Of a stretch of DNA of 64,000 nucleotides, positions 36,452 to 44,391 are shown piece after piece. The stretch's first letter is position 1. Each line of letters opens with the position of its first letter. Below the pieces are notes generated by a model that saw only the letters and a program-made list of their open reading frames with translations, did no database searches and was not told the origin of the DNA. The translations under genes were made by a program, and so were the position numbers. Source of the stretch: Lysobacter capsici (GTDB lineage: Bacteria > Pseudomonadota > Gammaproteobacteria > Xanthomonadales > Xanthomonadaceae); contig NZ_CP094357.1 of assembly GCF_014779555.2 (NCBI RefSeq), forward strand, positions 2,852,001 to 2,916,000. Reading direction: 5' to 3'.

Positions 36452-37461
36452 CCCTGCCTCCCAGCCTCCGTCCCGCCGGACTGCCGCACGAACGCCGCAT
36501 CGTGGTGTTGCTGGTCGACGACCAGCCCTTCATCGGCGAAGCGGTGCGCCGCGCGCTCGCCAAGGAACGCGACATCGATTTCCATTACTGCAGCTCGGCG
36601 AGCGACGCGGTCGCGATGGCCGAATCGCTGCAGCCCACGGTGATCATGCAGGACCTGATCATGCCCGACGTCGACGGCATGACCCTGGTGCATCTGTACA
36701 AACTGCATCCGGGCCTGAGCAGCGTGCCGGTAGTGGTGCTGTCGAGCAAGGAGGACGCGGCGGTCAAGAGCCAGGCGTTCGCCACCGGCGCCACCGACTA
36801 TCTGGTCAAGCTGCCCGATCCGATCGAACTGATCGCGCGGGTGCGCCATTACTCGCAGTCCTATCTCAATCAGGTCGAGCGCGATCTGGCCTATCAGGCG
36901 CTGCACGAAAGCCAGCAGAAATTGCTGGAAATGAACGAGACCCTGCGCCGGCTCAGCGACGTGGACGGCCTGACCGGGCTCAACAACCGGCGTTACCTCG
37001 ATCGTTATCTGGATCAGGAATGGCGCCGCGCCGCGCGCGAACGCCGCGATTTCTCGATCCTCATGATCGATGTCGACAACTTCAAGGCCTACAACGACGT
37101 CTACGGCCATCTGGCCGGCGACGAAGCGCTCAAGACCGTCGCCAGCGAGATCCAGCGCTGCGCGCATCGCCCGGCCGACGTGGCGGCGCGCTTCGGCGGC
37201 GAGGAGTTCTCGTTGATCCTGCCGGCGACTTCGATGGAAGGCGCCAGGCTGGTGGCCGACCTGATCTGCACCAGCGTCTATCAACTCGGCATTCCCAATC
37301 GTGGCGCGCCGCTGGAACGCGTCACCGTCAGCATCGGCGGCGCGACCTGTTCGCTCAGTCAGGTCGAATCGCACGAAACCTTGCTGGAAGCCGCCGATCT
37401 CGCCCTGTACGAAGCCAAGCGGATGGGCAAGAATCAGGCGGTCTTGCGCGAGTTGGGATGA
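36448..37461 (+). CDS. wspR: Response regulator diguanylate cyclase WspR
   Basis: 337 residues from the ATG overlapping the wspF stop. The receiver domain (IVVLLVDDQPFIGEAVRRAL) carries Asp69 in VIMQDLIMPDVDG. A helical stalk (VERDLAYQALHESQQKLLEM) leads to the GGDEF domain (DVDGLTGLNNRRYLDRYLDQ). The active site is GGEEF at residues 250-254. RPAD, five residues before it, is an intact inhibitory I-site (RxxD), so both synthesis of c-di-GMP and product feedback are expected. It is the output of the Wsp pathway, probably controlling biofilm, polysaccharide and possibly secretion systems. Confidence 0.95.
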   Translation: MTLPPSLRPAGLPHERRIVVLLVDDQPFIGEAVRRALAKERDIDFHYCSSASDAVAMAESLQPTVIMQDLIMPDVDGMTLVHLYKLHPGLSSVPVVVLSSKEDAAVKSQAFATGATDYLVKLPDPIELIARVRHYSQSYLNQVERDLAYQALHESQQKLLEMNETLRRLSDVDGLTGLNNRRYLDRYLDQEWRRAARERRDFSILMIDVDNFKAYNDVYGHLAGDEALKTVASEIQRCAHRPADVAARFGGEEFSLILPATSMEGARLVADLICTSVYQLGIPNRGAPLERVTVSIGGATCSLSQVESHETLLEAADLALYEAKRMGKNQAVLRELG

Positions 37462-37662
37462 ACGCGGCAGTCCATCCACGCGGCGCTTGAGCCGACGGCA
37501 ATCGCGGAGCGCTGATCCGAACAAGCAAATTCGATATTCATCACAGTCTGTCGCGACCCCGCGAGCGCGGCGCGCAAGCACGCTCGCATCGCCCGCGGCG
37601 ATGGCCGCCCGTTCGCGCCGATCGCGTTTGTGCAGACATCAAAGCCAGAGGACACCCATCGA

Positions 37663-39162
37663 ATGGGAACGTATCGACAAACCCTCAGCAGCGGCGGTCA
37701 AGTGCAGCTTGCGACCTGGGACGACATGCAGCCGCCCGTGCACGGGCCCGACTTGCAGCAGCGCGCCTGGAACCCCGATGCCAGCCGCACCGGCCTGGCG
37801 TTCTACGATTCGACCGTCCACTACATGCGCAACGACTGGGCCAGCGCGAACATGGACGTGGTGCCGGTCAGCGCCGGTCAGCACAATCTGCTGCTGTACC
37901 GCAATCGCGAAAGCGACACCTGGCATACCGCCGAAGCGCTCGACATCGACCACGTGCAGCCGTGGAAACAACACCTGCACGACGTCGGCACGCGCAGCAT
38001 GGCCGACGCCCAGCAGGCCTATAACGACGTCGGCAACCTGCGCGCGCTGCCCGGGGTGATCAATCGCGCCCGCACCAGCGCCGAGCGCGCGCTCGAACAG
38101 GGCCTGGACTCGGAGGCGTGGCGCAACTGGTCCGATCAACATTTCCGCTACGACCCGAACGAAGCGCATCCGGCCTTCGACCCGCAACGCGACGCCGCCC
38201 GCCGCACCGCCACCACGCTCAACCAGCCGTGGACGCTCGAAGACGGCCGTTCGACACTGAGTTTCGACACCCGCGTGCAGGGCAAGTGGTTCGAACACCA
38301 GCTATCGCAGCATTACGCCGGTTCGGTCGAGATGGTCTCCGACGAGGACGGCTCGCGGCGCAACGTGCATCTGTTCCAGTGCCCGGTGACCCGGCAACTG
38401 GTGACCCGCGACGCCTTCGACATCGACCATGTCCGGCCGTTCGAGGACGTGGCGCGCGAGCGGCTGGAGCAATCGGGCGGTTCGATCAGCAAGGCCGAAG
38501 CCTTGAACCTGTACAACGACACCAGCAATCTTCGTCTGGTCAGCCGCAGCGCGAATTGCTCGCACGAGTGGGAACTCGACGCGCACGGCGAATACCGCGA
38601 CCGCGAGGCGCCCGAGACCGACGAGGACCGCGCCTTCATCGAACACGGGCCGGTGACCGAGGAAGATCAGCACGCGCTCGACGACCTGCGCGGCATGCTC
38701 GACCGCAACGCGCATCCGACGCGGACCTTCGGCGACGACGCGCCGGTGCATACGCCACAGGTGCATTACCGGCTCAACGACGAGCGCAATCCCGATCACG
38801 CGCTGTTCGGCCAGGCCCGGCAGCAGATGGGCGTGTTGAACGGCCAGCACGGCTGGAACCTGGGTGAGCAGCAACTCGACAACGCCTCGGCCGCATTGAC
38901 CGTCGCGGCCAAGCAGAACCATCTGCCGGCGATCGACAGCGTGCTGTTCCAACAGCCGGACAAGTTGTTCGCGGTGCGCGGGCAGGGCGAGGCGATGCAG
39001 TGGGCCGGGGTCGATGCGCAGGCGGCGATCAACAAGCCGATCGCGTTGAGTTCGCGCGAGGCGCGCGAGATCGCGCCCACCGTGCAGGCGCCGCCGACCG
39101 CGCAGGCGCAGGGTATGGACGTCGACGTGCAACCGATGCAGATCGGGCGCCACGGACACTAG
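37663..39162 (+). CDS. Putative X-type T4SS effector: two HNH-like nuclease modules plus XVIPCD
   Basis: 499 residues from the ATG at 37663 (AGAGGA upstream). Two related modules carry the same pattern: ALDIDHVQPW (Asp94-His97) followed by AYNDVGNLRALPGVINRAR, and AFDIDHVRPF (Asp253-His256) followed by LYNDTSNLRLVSRSANCSH. A DxDH then N..N arrangement is typical of HNH/GmrSD-like endonucleases. From ~372 the tail NERNPDHALFGQARQQMGVL, then LDNASAALTVAAKQNHLPAI, DSVLFQQPDKLFAVRGQGEA and a Gln-rich end reads as an XVIPCD, the domain that docks effectors on VirD4 in Xanthomonas and Lysobacter antibacterial T4SSs. A DNase delivered to competitors is inferred. No adjacent immunity gene is visible, which is unusual. 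Confidence 0.78.
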   Translation: MGTYRQTLSSGGQVQLATWDDMQPPVHGPDLQQRAWNPDASRTGLAFYDSTVHYMRNDWASANMDVVPVSAGQHNLLLYRNRESDTWHTAEALDIDHVQPWKQHLHDVGTRSMADAQQAYNDVGNLRALPGVINRARTSAERALEQGLDSEAWRNWSDQHFRYDPNEAHPAFDPQRDAARRTATTLNQPWTLEDGRSTLSFDTRVQGKWFEHQLSQHYAGSVEMVSDEDGSRRNVHLFQCPVTRQLVTRDAFDIDHVRPFEDVARERLEQSGGSISKAEALNLYNDTSNLRLVSRSANCSHEWELDAHGEYRDREAPETDEDRAFIEHGPVTEEDQHALDDLRGMLDRNAHPTRTFGDDAPVHTPQVHYRLNDERNPDHALFGQARQQMGVLNGQHGWNLGEQQLDNASAALTVAAKQNHLPAIDSVLFQQPDKLFAVRGQGEAMQWAGVDAQAAINKPIALSSREAREIAPTVQAPPTAQAQGMDVDVQPMQIGRHGH

Positions 39163-39188
39163 GGTCCGCCGGTCAGGACGGATCGCAT

Positions 39189-39224
39189 GACCCGCGACGC
39201 GTCGTTATCGTCGCGTCGCGGGTC
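39189..39224 (+). terminator. Strong hairpin terminator after the T4SS effector gene
   Basis: GACCCGCGACGCG (39189-39201) pairs perfectly with CGCGTCGCGGGTC (39212-39224): a 13-base stem with a 10-base loop, 27 bases past the stop. Only a weak T-rich tail follows, as is usual at this GC content. Confidence 0.65.
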
Positions 39225-39375
39225 GTTGCCGCAATGCCGCCGGCAGACGGCGCGCGGGCAGGGCAGGCGTTCGGGCACCGACCGCCGCGCGGCGGGACAC
39301 GATCGCTAAAGATTCCGATAGCGGCGCGCGGCCGCCGAATCTCTACTGTGCGCCTTCCCGCCAGGCGCCGATCCC

Positions 39376-40611
39376 ATGTCCGATCCATCGCGATTTCCCG
39401 TCTCCCGCCGGCGCTTCGCCGCGGTCGTATTCGCCGTCGCTGTGTTCGCGGTCTTGACCGGCCAGCCCGCCAGGGCCTCGGATCATCTCGACTCGCCGAG
39501 CGTGATCGCCGACCCGCGCGCCGACATCGGCGACCTGTACGCATGGATGGCGCCCGACGGCCGCCATCTGAATCTGGTCATGACCATCGTCGGGCACGGC
39601 TTCTCCGACAAGCTCGATTACGTGTTCCATATCGACAGCGCCAGGCGTTTTGGCCGGACCGGCAAGACCACCCGGATCAGCTGCCGCTTCGCCGCGCCCG
39701 AACGCGCCGACTGCTCCCTCGGCGAGATCGACAGCGCCCAAGGCGATGCCAGCGACGAACAAGGCCTGTGGAGCCGGGACCGCCGTTTTCGCGTGTTCGC
39801 CGGACTGCGCGACGATCCGTTCTTCAATAACGTCAAGGGCACGCGCGCGGCCTACAACATCGCCGATGCCGCCTTGAAGCGCGGCGTCGCGGTCGATGCC
39901 GCGCATTGCCCGCGGTTCGATCGCGCGACTTCCGATGCGATTTTCGAACAGTGGAAACACACCGACGGCGGCCCGGCGCGCAATTTGCTCGCCGGCTGGA
40001 CCCCTGCGTCGATCGTGATCCAGGTCGATCTGGATGCGGTGAATCGCGGCGGCAAGTTGCTCGCGGTGTGGGCGGCGACGCGATCGGCCGAACGCCAGAT
40101 CGACCGCGCCGGCCGCACCCTGACCGGCAACGCGCTGCTAGGAACGCTGGACAGCGAGGAGGTCAGCGATGCGCTCAAGGAGCGCTACAACGCCGCCACC
40201 CCGGCCACCGGCGCGCCGTTCGTGGCGGAGATCGAGAAGTCGCTGGGCCTGTACGACGGCTTCGACGGCCGCTGCGGCAATCAATGGCTGGCGCGGCCTG
40301 CGTCGTCGTCGCCGTATCGCGCCCTGGCCGAGTTGCTCGCCGACGACCGGCTGTGGATCAACAGCGCGTCCAAGGTCTGCGCGCAACCGTTCGCGGTCGA
40401 ACTGGCGCGGTTCGATCGACACAACCAGGTCTGGCGTCGCGATTGCGGCGGCCGTACGCCGAATGTCGGCGCGATCAATGTGTACCGATCGTTGCTGGTC
40501 GATGCGAGCACCGATAGCGTCGACGACGGCGTGGAACGCGACGACAAGCTGCATTCGATCTCGCGGTTTCCGTTTCTGGCGCCGGCCGATGCGGCGGGGT
40601 ATCCCCAATGA
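39376..40611 (+). CDS. DUF4331 family exported protein
   Basis: 411 residues. The N-terminus has a twin-arginine-like signal (VSRRRFAAVVFAVAVFAV) ending at ARAS, so the folded protein may go to the periplasm by Tat. It continues SDHLDSPSVIADPRADIGDL with YAWMAPDGRHLNLVMTIVGH, the DUF4331 start. The mid-part has RVFAGLRDDPFFNN and VIQVDLDAVNRGGKLLAVWA, again family typical. The function of DUF4331 is not established. It overlaps the HupE/UreJ gene start by four bases (ATGA), and the operon also contains a DUF4198 gene, hinting at metal handling. Confidence 0.87.
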   Translation: MSDPSRFPVSRRRFAAVVFAVAVFAVLTGQPARASDHLDSPSVIADPRADIGDLYAWMAPDGRHLNLVMTIVGHGFSDKLDYVFHIDSARRFGRTGKTTRISCRFAAPERADCSLGEIDSAQGDASDEQGLWSRDRRFRVFAGLRDDPFFNNVKGTRAAYNIADAALKRGVAVDAAHCPRFDRATSDAIFEQWKHTDGGPARNLLAGWTPASIVIQVDLDAVNRGGKLLAVWAATRSAERQIDRAGRTLTGNALLGTLDSEEVSDALKERYNAATPATGAPFVAEIEKSLGLYDGFDGRCGNQWLARPASSSPYRALAELLADDRLWINSASKVCAQPFAVELARFDRHNQVWRRDCGGRTPNVGAINVYRSLLVDASTDSVDDGVERDDKLHSISRFPFLAPADAAGYPQ

Positions 40612-41213
40612 GCGCCACGCGCCGCACCGCGCTGCGCGTGCATGCGCTGACGGCGTTGTCGCTGTTCGCCGGTTCCGCCGCGGCGCATAGCGGCACCGGC
40701 CTGGCCGGCGGTTTCGCCTCGGGCTTCGCTCATCCGTTCGGCGGCGGCGATCATCTGCTTGCGATGGTGTGCGTGGGCATCTGGGGCGCGTTGTTGGGCG
40801 CGCGATTACGGTATGCGTTGCCGGTGGTGTTTCCGCTGCTCATGGTCGCCGGCGCGATCGCCGGCATGTTCGCGCTGCCGATGCCGCCGGTCGAACTCGG
40901 CATCGCGCTGTCGGTCGTGGTGCTGGGCGGCTGCATCGCCATGGCGTGGCGCGCGCCGGCGTGGCTGGCGATCGCGATCGTGTCGCTGTTCGCCGTGTTC
41001 CATGGCTATGCGCATGGCCGCGAATTGCCGTCGGCGGCCGATCCGGTCGGCTACAGCCTGGGATTCGTATTCGCGACCGGATTGCTGCATGTGCTCGGCA
41101 TCGGTCTGGGCGAGGGCGCGTTGCGCAAGGGCCAAGTGTGGCTCGTCCGTGCGCTGGGCGCGGCGATCGGCCTGGTCGGAGCGTTTTACCTGTGGTCGGC
41201 GATCCTCGCTTGA
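40608..41213 (+). CDS. HupE/UreJ family membrane protein
   Basis: 201 residues: a signal-like first helix, then HSGTGLAGGFASGFAHPFGG and GDHLLAMVCVGIWGALLGAR, the HPxGGxDHLLAM signature of HupE/UreJ, and a later FHGYAHGRELP with paired His. About six helices remain after the signal. Family members are thought to be nickel or cobalt permeases of hydrogenase and urease systems, or accessory metal transporters. No hydrogenase or urease gene is in the window. It overlaps DUF4331 upstream and the next small gene downstream (TTGA). Confidence 0.9.
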   Translation: MSATRRTALRVHALTALSLFAGSAAAHSGTGLAGGFASGFAHPFGGGDHLLAMVCVGIWGALLGARLRYALPVVFPLLMVAGAIAGMFALPMPPVELGIALSVVVLGGCIAMAWRAPAWLAIAIVSLFAVFHGYAHGRELPSAADPVGYSLGFVFATGLLHVLGIGLGEGALRKGQVWLVRALGAAIGLVGAFYLWSAILA

Positions 41214-41728
41214 ACGCCGATGCGCTCGCGCCGTCGTTGCTTTGCGCCGCATGCGGCCTGGCGCTGGCATTCGCGCCGTTGCCAGTGAGGTGGACGAGCG
41301 CGGCGCTCGCCGCCGTCGCCGCGATCGCCGCGGTGATCGTGAGCGCGTACCTCATGCGCCCGGCGTGGACCGCGATGGCCGCGCGACAGGCGACGCACGT
41401 GTGTTGGTTCGGCGTCGTCGTGTGTGCGGCGAGCGTGTATCTGCCGGTCGCGGTGTCGCGAAGGTTCGCGCCCAAAGTCGCACCGCTGCTCGCGGCGGGC
41501 GTGGGCCTGTGCTGCGGCGTCGCGATGTCGGGGCAGGGCGGTGGCAGCGGCCTGTTGCATGCATTGCCGTGCTTGCTGCTGTCGTGGCCGGCGGCGTGGT
41601 TGATCGATCGCGGCGCGGCGGTCGCGGTCAAAGTCGTCTGCAGTTGGCTGCTGGCGGTCGCGGTGCTGGCCGCGACGCTGGCGTGGCTGCCGGTCACACC
41701 GGGTTATCTGCCCGATCATCTCGAATAG
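41210..41728 (+). CDS. Small polytopic membrane protein, TTG start
   Basis: 172 residues if translation starts at the TTG at 41210, which overlaps the HupE/UreJ stop (TTGA); no suitable in-frame ATG or GTG is close. Five or so hydrophobic segments: LCAACGLALAFAPL, AALAAVAAIAAVIVSAYLM, HVCWFGVVVCAASVYLPVAV, LLAAGVGLCCGVAM, and VVCSWLLAVAVLAATLAWLP. No recognised family. Its place between HupE/UreJ and DUF4198 with tight spacing says it is part of the same unit, perhaps a permease subunit. The start codon is the weakest point. Confidence 0.62.
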   Translation: MNADALAPSLLCAACGLALAFAPLPVRWTSAALAAVAAIAAVIVSAYLMRPAWTAMAARQATHVCWFGVVVCAASVYLPVAVSRRFAPKVAPLLAAGVGLCCGVAMSGQGGGSGLLHALPCLLLSWPAAWLIDRGAAVAVKVVCSWLLAVAVLAATLAWLPVTPGYLPDHLE

Positions 41729-41736
41729 AGGTCGTC

Positions 41737-42609
41737 ATGTTCGCTTTCGATAGGTCGCAACGTGTCGGATCGCAAGGCGTGCGCATCGCGTTGGCGATGA
41801 GCCTGTGGTCGTTCGCCGCCGCCGCGCAGGCCCACGATTTCTGGATCCAGCCCGAACGCTATCGGATCGCGCCGGACACGCCGACTGCATTGACCCTGCA
41901 GGTGGGCCACGGTGGCGATCGTCAGCGGTCGAAGATCGGCCTGCGCCGAATCACCCGCTTCGCCGCCGTCGCCGCGGATGGACGCAGCATCGATCTGCGC
42001 GACCGGCTGCATCCCGGCGATGCCAGCGACGCGAACTTCGAGCTGCCGGTCGGCGGCTACTTGCTGGTGCTGGAAACCGATGCGCGCGCGCAGAGCCATC
42101 TGCCGGCGATCCGTTTCAACGATTACCTGCGAGCGGAAGGATTGACGCCGGCCTTGCAGGATCGCCAGCGCAACGGGCGCATGCAGGCGGATGGTTCGGA
42201 AAACTACAGCCGACGCAGCAAGGCGATCGTGCGGGTCGGCGCAGCCGACGCGATGACGCAGGCGCAATGGCGCGCGCTGCTGAGCCGGCCGCTCGGTCTG
42301 CCCCTGGAAATCGTGCTCGATCAGGACCCGTACGCGCAGCCGCGGCCGTCGCGATTGCCGCTGCGGGTGATCTACCAAGGCCGCACGCTCGCCGGCGCGC
42401 AGGTCAAGTTGACCCGGCTGGAAGACGACGCGCAACCGTTCGCGACCCGATACACCGACGCCGACGGCCGCGCCGACTTCGCCATGCCCGGGCCAGGCCG
42501 CTGGTTGCTCAACGTGATCTGGACCAGACCGCTGCCGGCGTCGAGCGAAACCGACTACGAGACGGTGTTTTCCAGTCTGAGTTTCGAACTGGACGATGCG
42601 CGGCGGTGA
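41737..42609 (+). CDS. DUF4198 family periplasmic protein
   Basis: 290 residues from the ATG at 41737 (AGAGG upstream, 8 bases after the previous stop). A signal peptide (VRIALAMSLWSFAAAAQA) is followed immediately by HDFWIQPERYRIAPDTPTAL, the diagnostic start of DUF4198, which exposes an N-terminal His after cleavage. C-terminal strands (PLRVIYQGRTLAGAQVKLTR; ADGRADFAMPGPGRWLLNVI) form an Ig-like/carboxypeptidase-regulatory fold. DUF4198 proteins accompany nickel/cobalt transport genes, so a metal-binding partner for the HupE-type permease is plausible. Last gene of this operon. Confidence 0.88.
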   Translation: MFAFDRSQRVGSQGVRIALAMSLWSFAAAAQAHDFWIQPERYRIAPDTPTALTLQVGHGGDRQRSKIGLRRITRFAAVAADGRSIDLRDRLHPGDASDANFELPVGGYLLVLETDARAQSHLPAIRFNDYLRAEGLTPALQDRQRNGRMQADGSENYSRRSKAIVRVGAADAMTQAQWRALLSRPLGLPLEIVLDQDPYAQPRPSRLPLRVIYQGRTLAGAQVKLTRLEDDAQPFATRYTDADGRADFAMPGPGRWLLNVIWTRPLPASSETDYETVFSSLSFELDDARR

Positions 42610-42700
42610 TGTTGCGCGCGCTTCAAATTTTCGCGATGCGATTCGGTGCCGCAAGTCCCGGCAACGCGGGCTGAGCGAAAGACCGTCGAAACTGGCGGTA

Positions 42701-43099
42701 TCAGCAATGCCCCGCGGACGACCAACTGTTGCCGCGCCTCACCACCAGTTCGCCGTTGATGCAGCGCAGGGACGCTTGCTCCTGCGGTTGCGCGCTGCGC
42801 TCGGCGAGCAACTGCGTTTCCAGTTCCAGCACCCGGTCGCGCAATGCGTTGCGCTCGGCGACGATCTGCGCGACCTGAGTCTGCGCGACCTGACGTTCGC
42901 CCAGGGCCGCGCGCTCGGCCGACAGTTTGTTGCGCTCGTCGGCCGCGGCCTGCTGCTTGCCGATCTGGTACGCCGTGCCGCCGGCCGCGCCGATGATGCC
43001 GATGAAAACGACCGCGGCCAATGCCACGCCCATCCAGCCCCATGAGGCGCGTTCGTCGGTGTTGCGGCGGTGTCCGGACTCTTGCATGCGCCTGCCCAT
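42701..43099 (-). CDS. Small membrane protein with coiled coil
   Basis: 132 residues (or 128 from a second ATG at 43087, which has GGCAGG just upstream). A polar N-terminus, one membrane helix at ~22-46 (WMGVALAAVVFIGIIGAAGG), then a charged coiled coil of about 65 residues (ERNKLSAERAALGERQVAQT; AERNALRDRVLELETQLLAE), and a short end with two Cys (LRCINGELVVRRGNSWSSAG..C). The coiled coil would sit in the periplasm if the N-terminus is inside. No family is recognised and no operon partner is evident. Confidence 0.68.
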   Translation of the reverse strand: MGRRMQESGHRRNTDERASWGWMGVALAAVVFIGIIGAAGGTAYQIGKQQAAADERNKLSAERAALGERQVAQTQVAQIVAERNALRDRVLELETQLLAERSAQPQEQASLRCINGELVVRRGNSWSSAGHC

Positions 43100-43314
43100 T
43101 GAGGTGGCGAACGCAGGCGCCGCGCCGGGTTGGCGGGGCCGGATCTGCGTTCGAAAGCGAACGTTTCGAACTACCGCGTATGCGCAGGGCCAATCGCCCT
43201 CGTGGCCACGAACCGCGATGGCGAACCCGATGCGCGAGTACGGATCGAGCTTGCGCGAAAACCGCGTCGATCGCTACCGCAGCGACCACCCGCGCAGTGC
43301 CGCGGCCGCGGCAT

Positions 43315-44151
43315 TCAGACCGGGCAGGCCGGGTCCTGGCCGGCGTATTTGGCGCAGACCTTCTGCCGACACTGCAAGCCCTTGGTCGTATTCGCCTTCG
43401 GGCATTTGCGCAGGCTGGCCTGGACCGGGTTCGTCGGCGTGGTCGAGCTGGTTTTCGGGGATGCGCTCTTGGCCGGCGCCGCGTTCTTGGGGGCCGGCGC
43501 GGGTTTGCTCACGGGTTTGGTCGCGGCCTTCTTCGCCACCACCGCGTTTTCGGCGTTGACCTTGCGGATCAACTGTTCGAGCGCGTCCTGATCTTCCTTC
43601 GCGTTGGCGTTGCGCGGCTTGGCCGTGCGCTTGCCGCCGGATTGCGCATCGGTGTCGATGTTGCCGAGCAACGCCGCCATCAGGCCGTCGTCGTCGCTTT
43701 TCGCCGAACTGCTGCGTTTGCCGCCGGTGGTGGCGCGGGCCGGCGCGATCGCCGGTTTGGCGGCGGCCTTGGGCGGCGTCGCCGAAGCCACGAGTTTGGG
43801 CGCGGGCCTCGCCGGTTTGACGTCGGGCTGGTGCGCGGGCGATGGATCGCCGGCGCTGAAGGGATTGGCATCGGCCGGATCGTCGTCGAGCACGATCTTG
43901 GCCGGCGTGGTCGCCGCAGGTGCCGGCACCGCGCGGGCGGGCGCGACCGGTGTGGGCGCGGCGACGGCGGGCGCGGCGGGTGTCTTGTCGACGACCGCGG
44001 GCATTGGCGTCGGATCGAACGGTCTTTCGTCGCCGCGCAACAGCAGGTAAGCGCTGGCGAAAAACACCGCGGCGACACCGACGACCAGCACGATCGGCGC
44101 GATCCGGCGTCGTGGTCCGGGCGCGACCGGCCGCTCTTTCCGGCTTTCCAT
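43315..44151 (-). CDS. Pro/Ala/Lys-rich single-span membrane protein at the edge of the T6SS region
   Basis: 278 residues from the ATG at 44151 (an upstream in-frame extension to 44298 lacks features). Topology: a basic cytoplasmic N-terminus (MESRKERPVAPGPRRR), a helix at ~17-37 (IAPIVLVVGVAAVFFASAYL), then a long disordered periplasmic stretch rich in Ala, Pro and Lys (APAVAAPTPVAPARAVPAPA and similar), and a compact C-terminus with four Cys (LRKCPKANTTKGLQCRQKVC..DPACP) that suggests two disulfides. It is read divergently from the M15 peptidase gene across a 240-base gap. No family recognised; a wall-spanning or wall-tethering role is a guess. Confidence 0.7.
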   Translation of the reverse strand: MESRKERPVAPGPRRRIAPIVLVVGVAAVFFASAYLLLRGDERPFDPTPMPAVVDKTPAAPAVAAPTPVAPARAVPAPAATTPAKIVLDDDPADANPFSAGDPSPAHQPDVKPARPAPKLVASATPPKAAAKPAIAPARATTGGKRSSSAKSDDDGLMAALLGNIDTDAQSGGKRTAKPRNANAKEDQDALEQLIRKVNAENAVVAKKAATKPVSKPAPAPKNAAPAKSASPKTSSTTPTNPVQASLRKCPKANTTKGLQCRQKVCAKYAGQDPACPV

Positions 44152-44391
44152 GTCTGCTAGGATTCGACCCGCAGGCGCGGCGCTACTGGAGCGATTTTCG
44201 GCTCCCGAGATCAGGCTCGGACGATTCGGCTTTCCCTCTTGCCGATCCACGTGGACTCCTTTCCATGCAGGCTGGGCCGGAACCGGCCTCGTCGGCATTC
44301 TGGGCGAACGCCGACGCAGGCGTCAATTCGAGCGGACGCGGGAGCTTGCGCGCCGCTTGCGGAGCACTAACCCAAGGATGAGGCGCGGCGC

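Noticed and set aside
37462..37662. An immunity gene between wspR and the T4SS effector
   Set aside because: The 201-base gap has no frame with a start, ribosome site or plausible composition on either strand.
43315..44298. Longer start (44298) for the Pro/Ala-rich membrane protein
   Set aside because: The extra 49 residues are unstructured and fall in the divergent promoter space; MESRKERP at 44151 begins a standard basic N-terminus before the helix.
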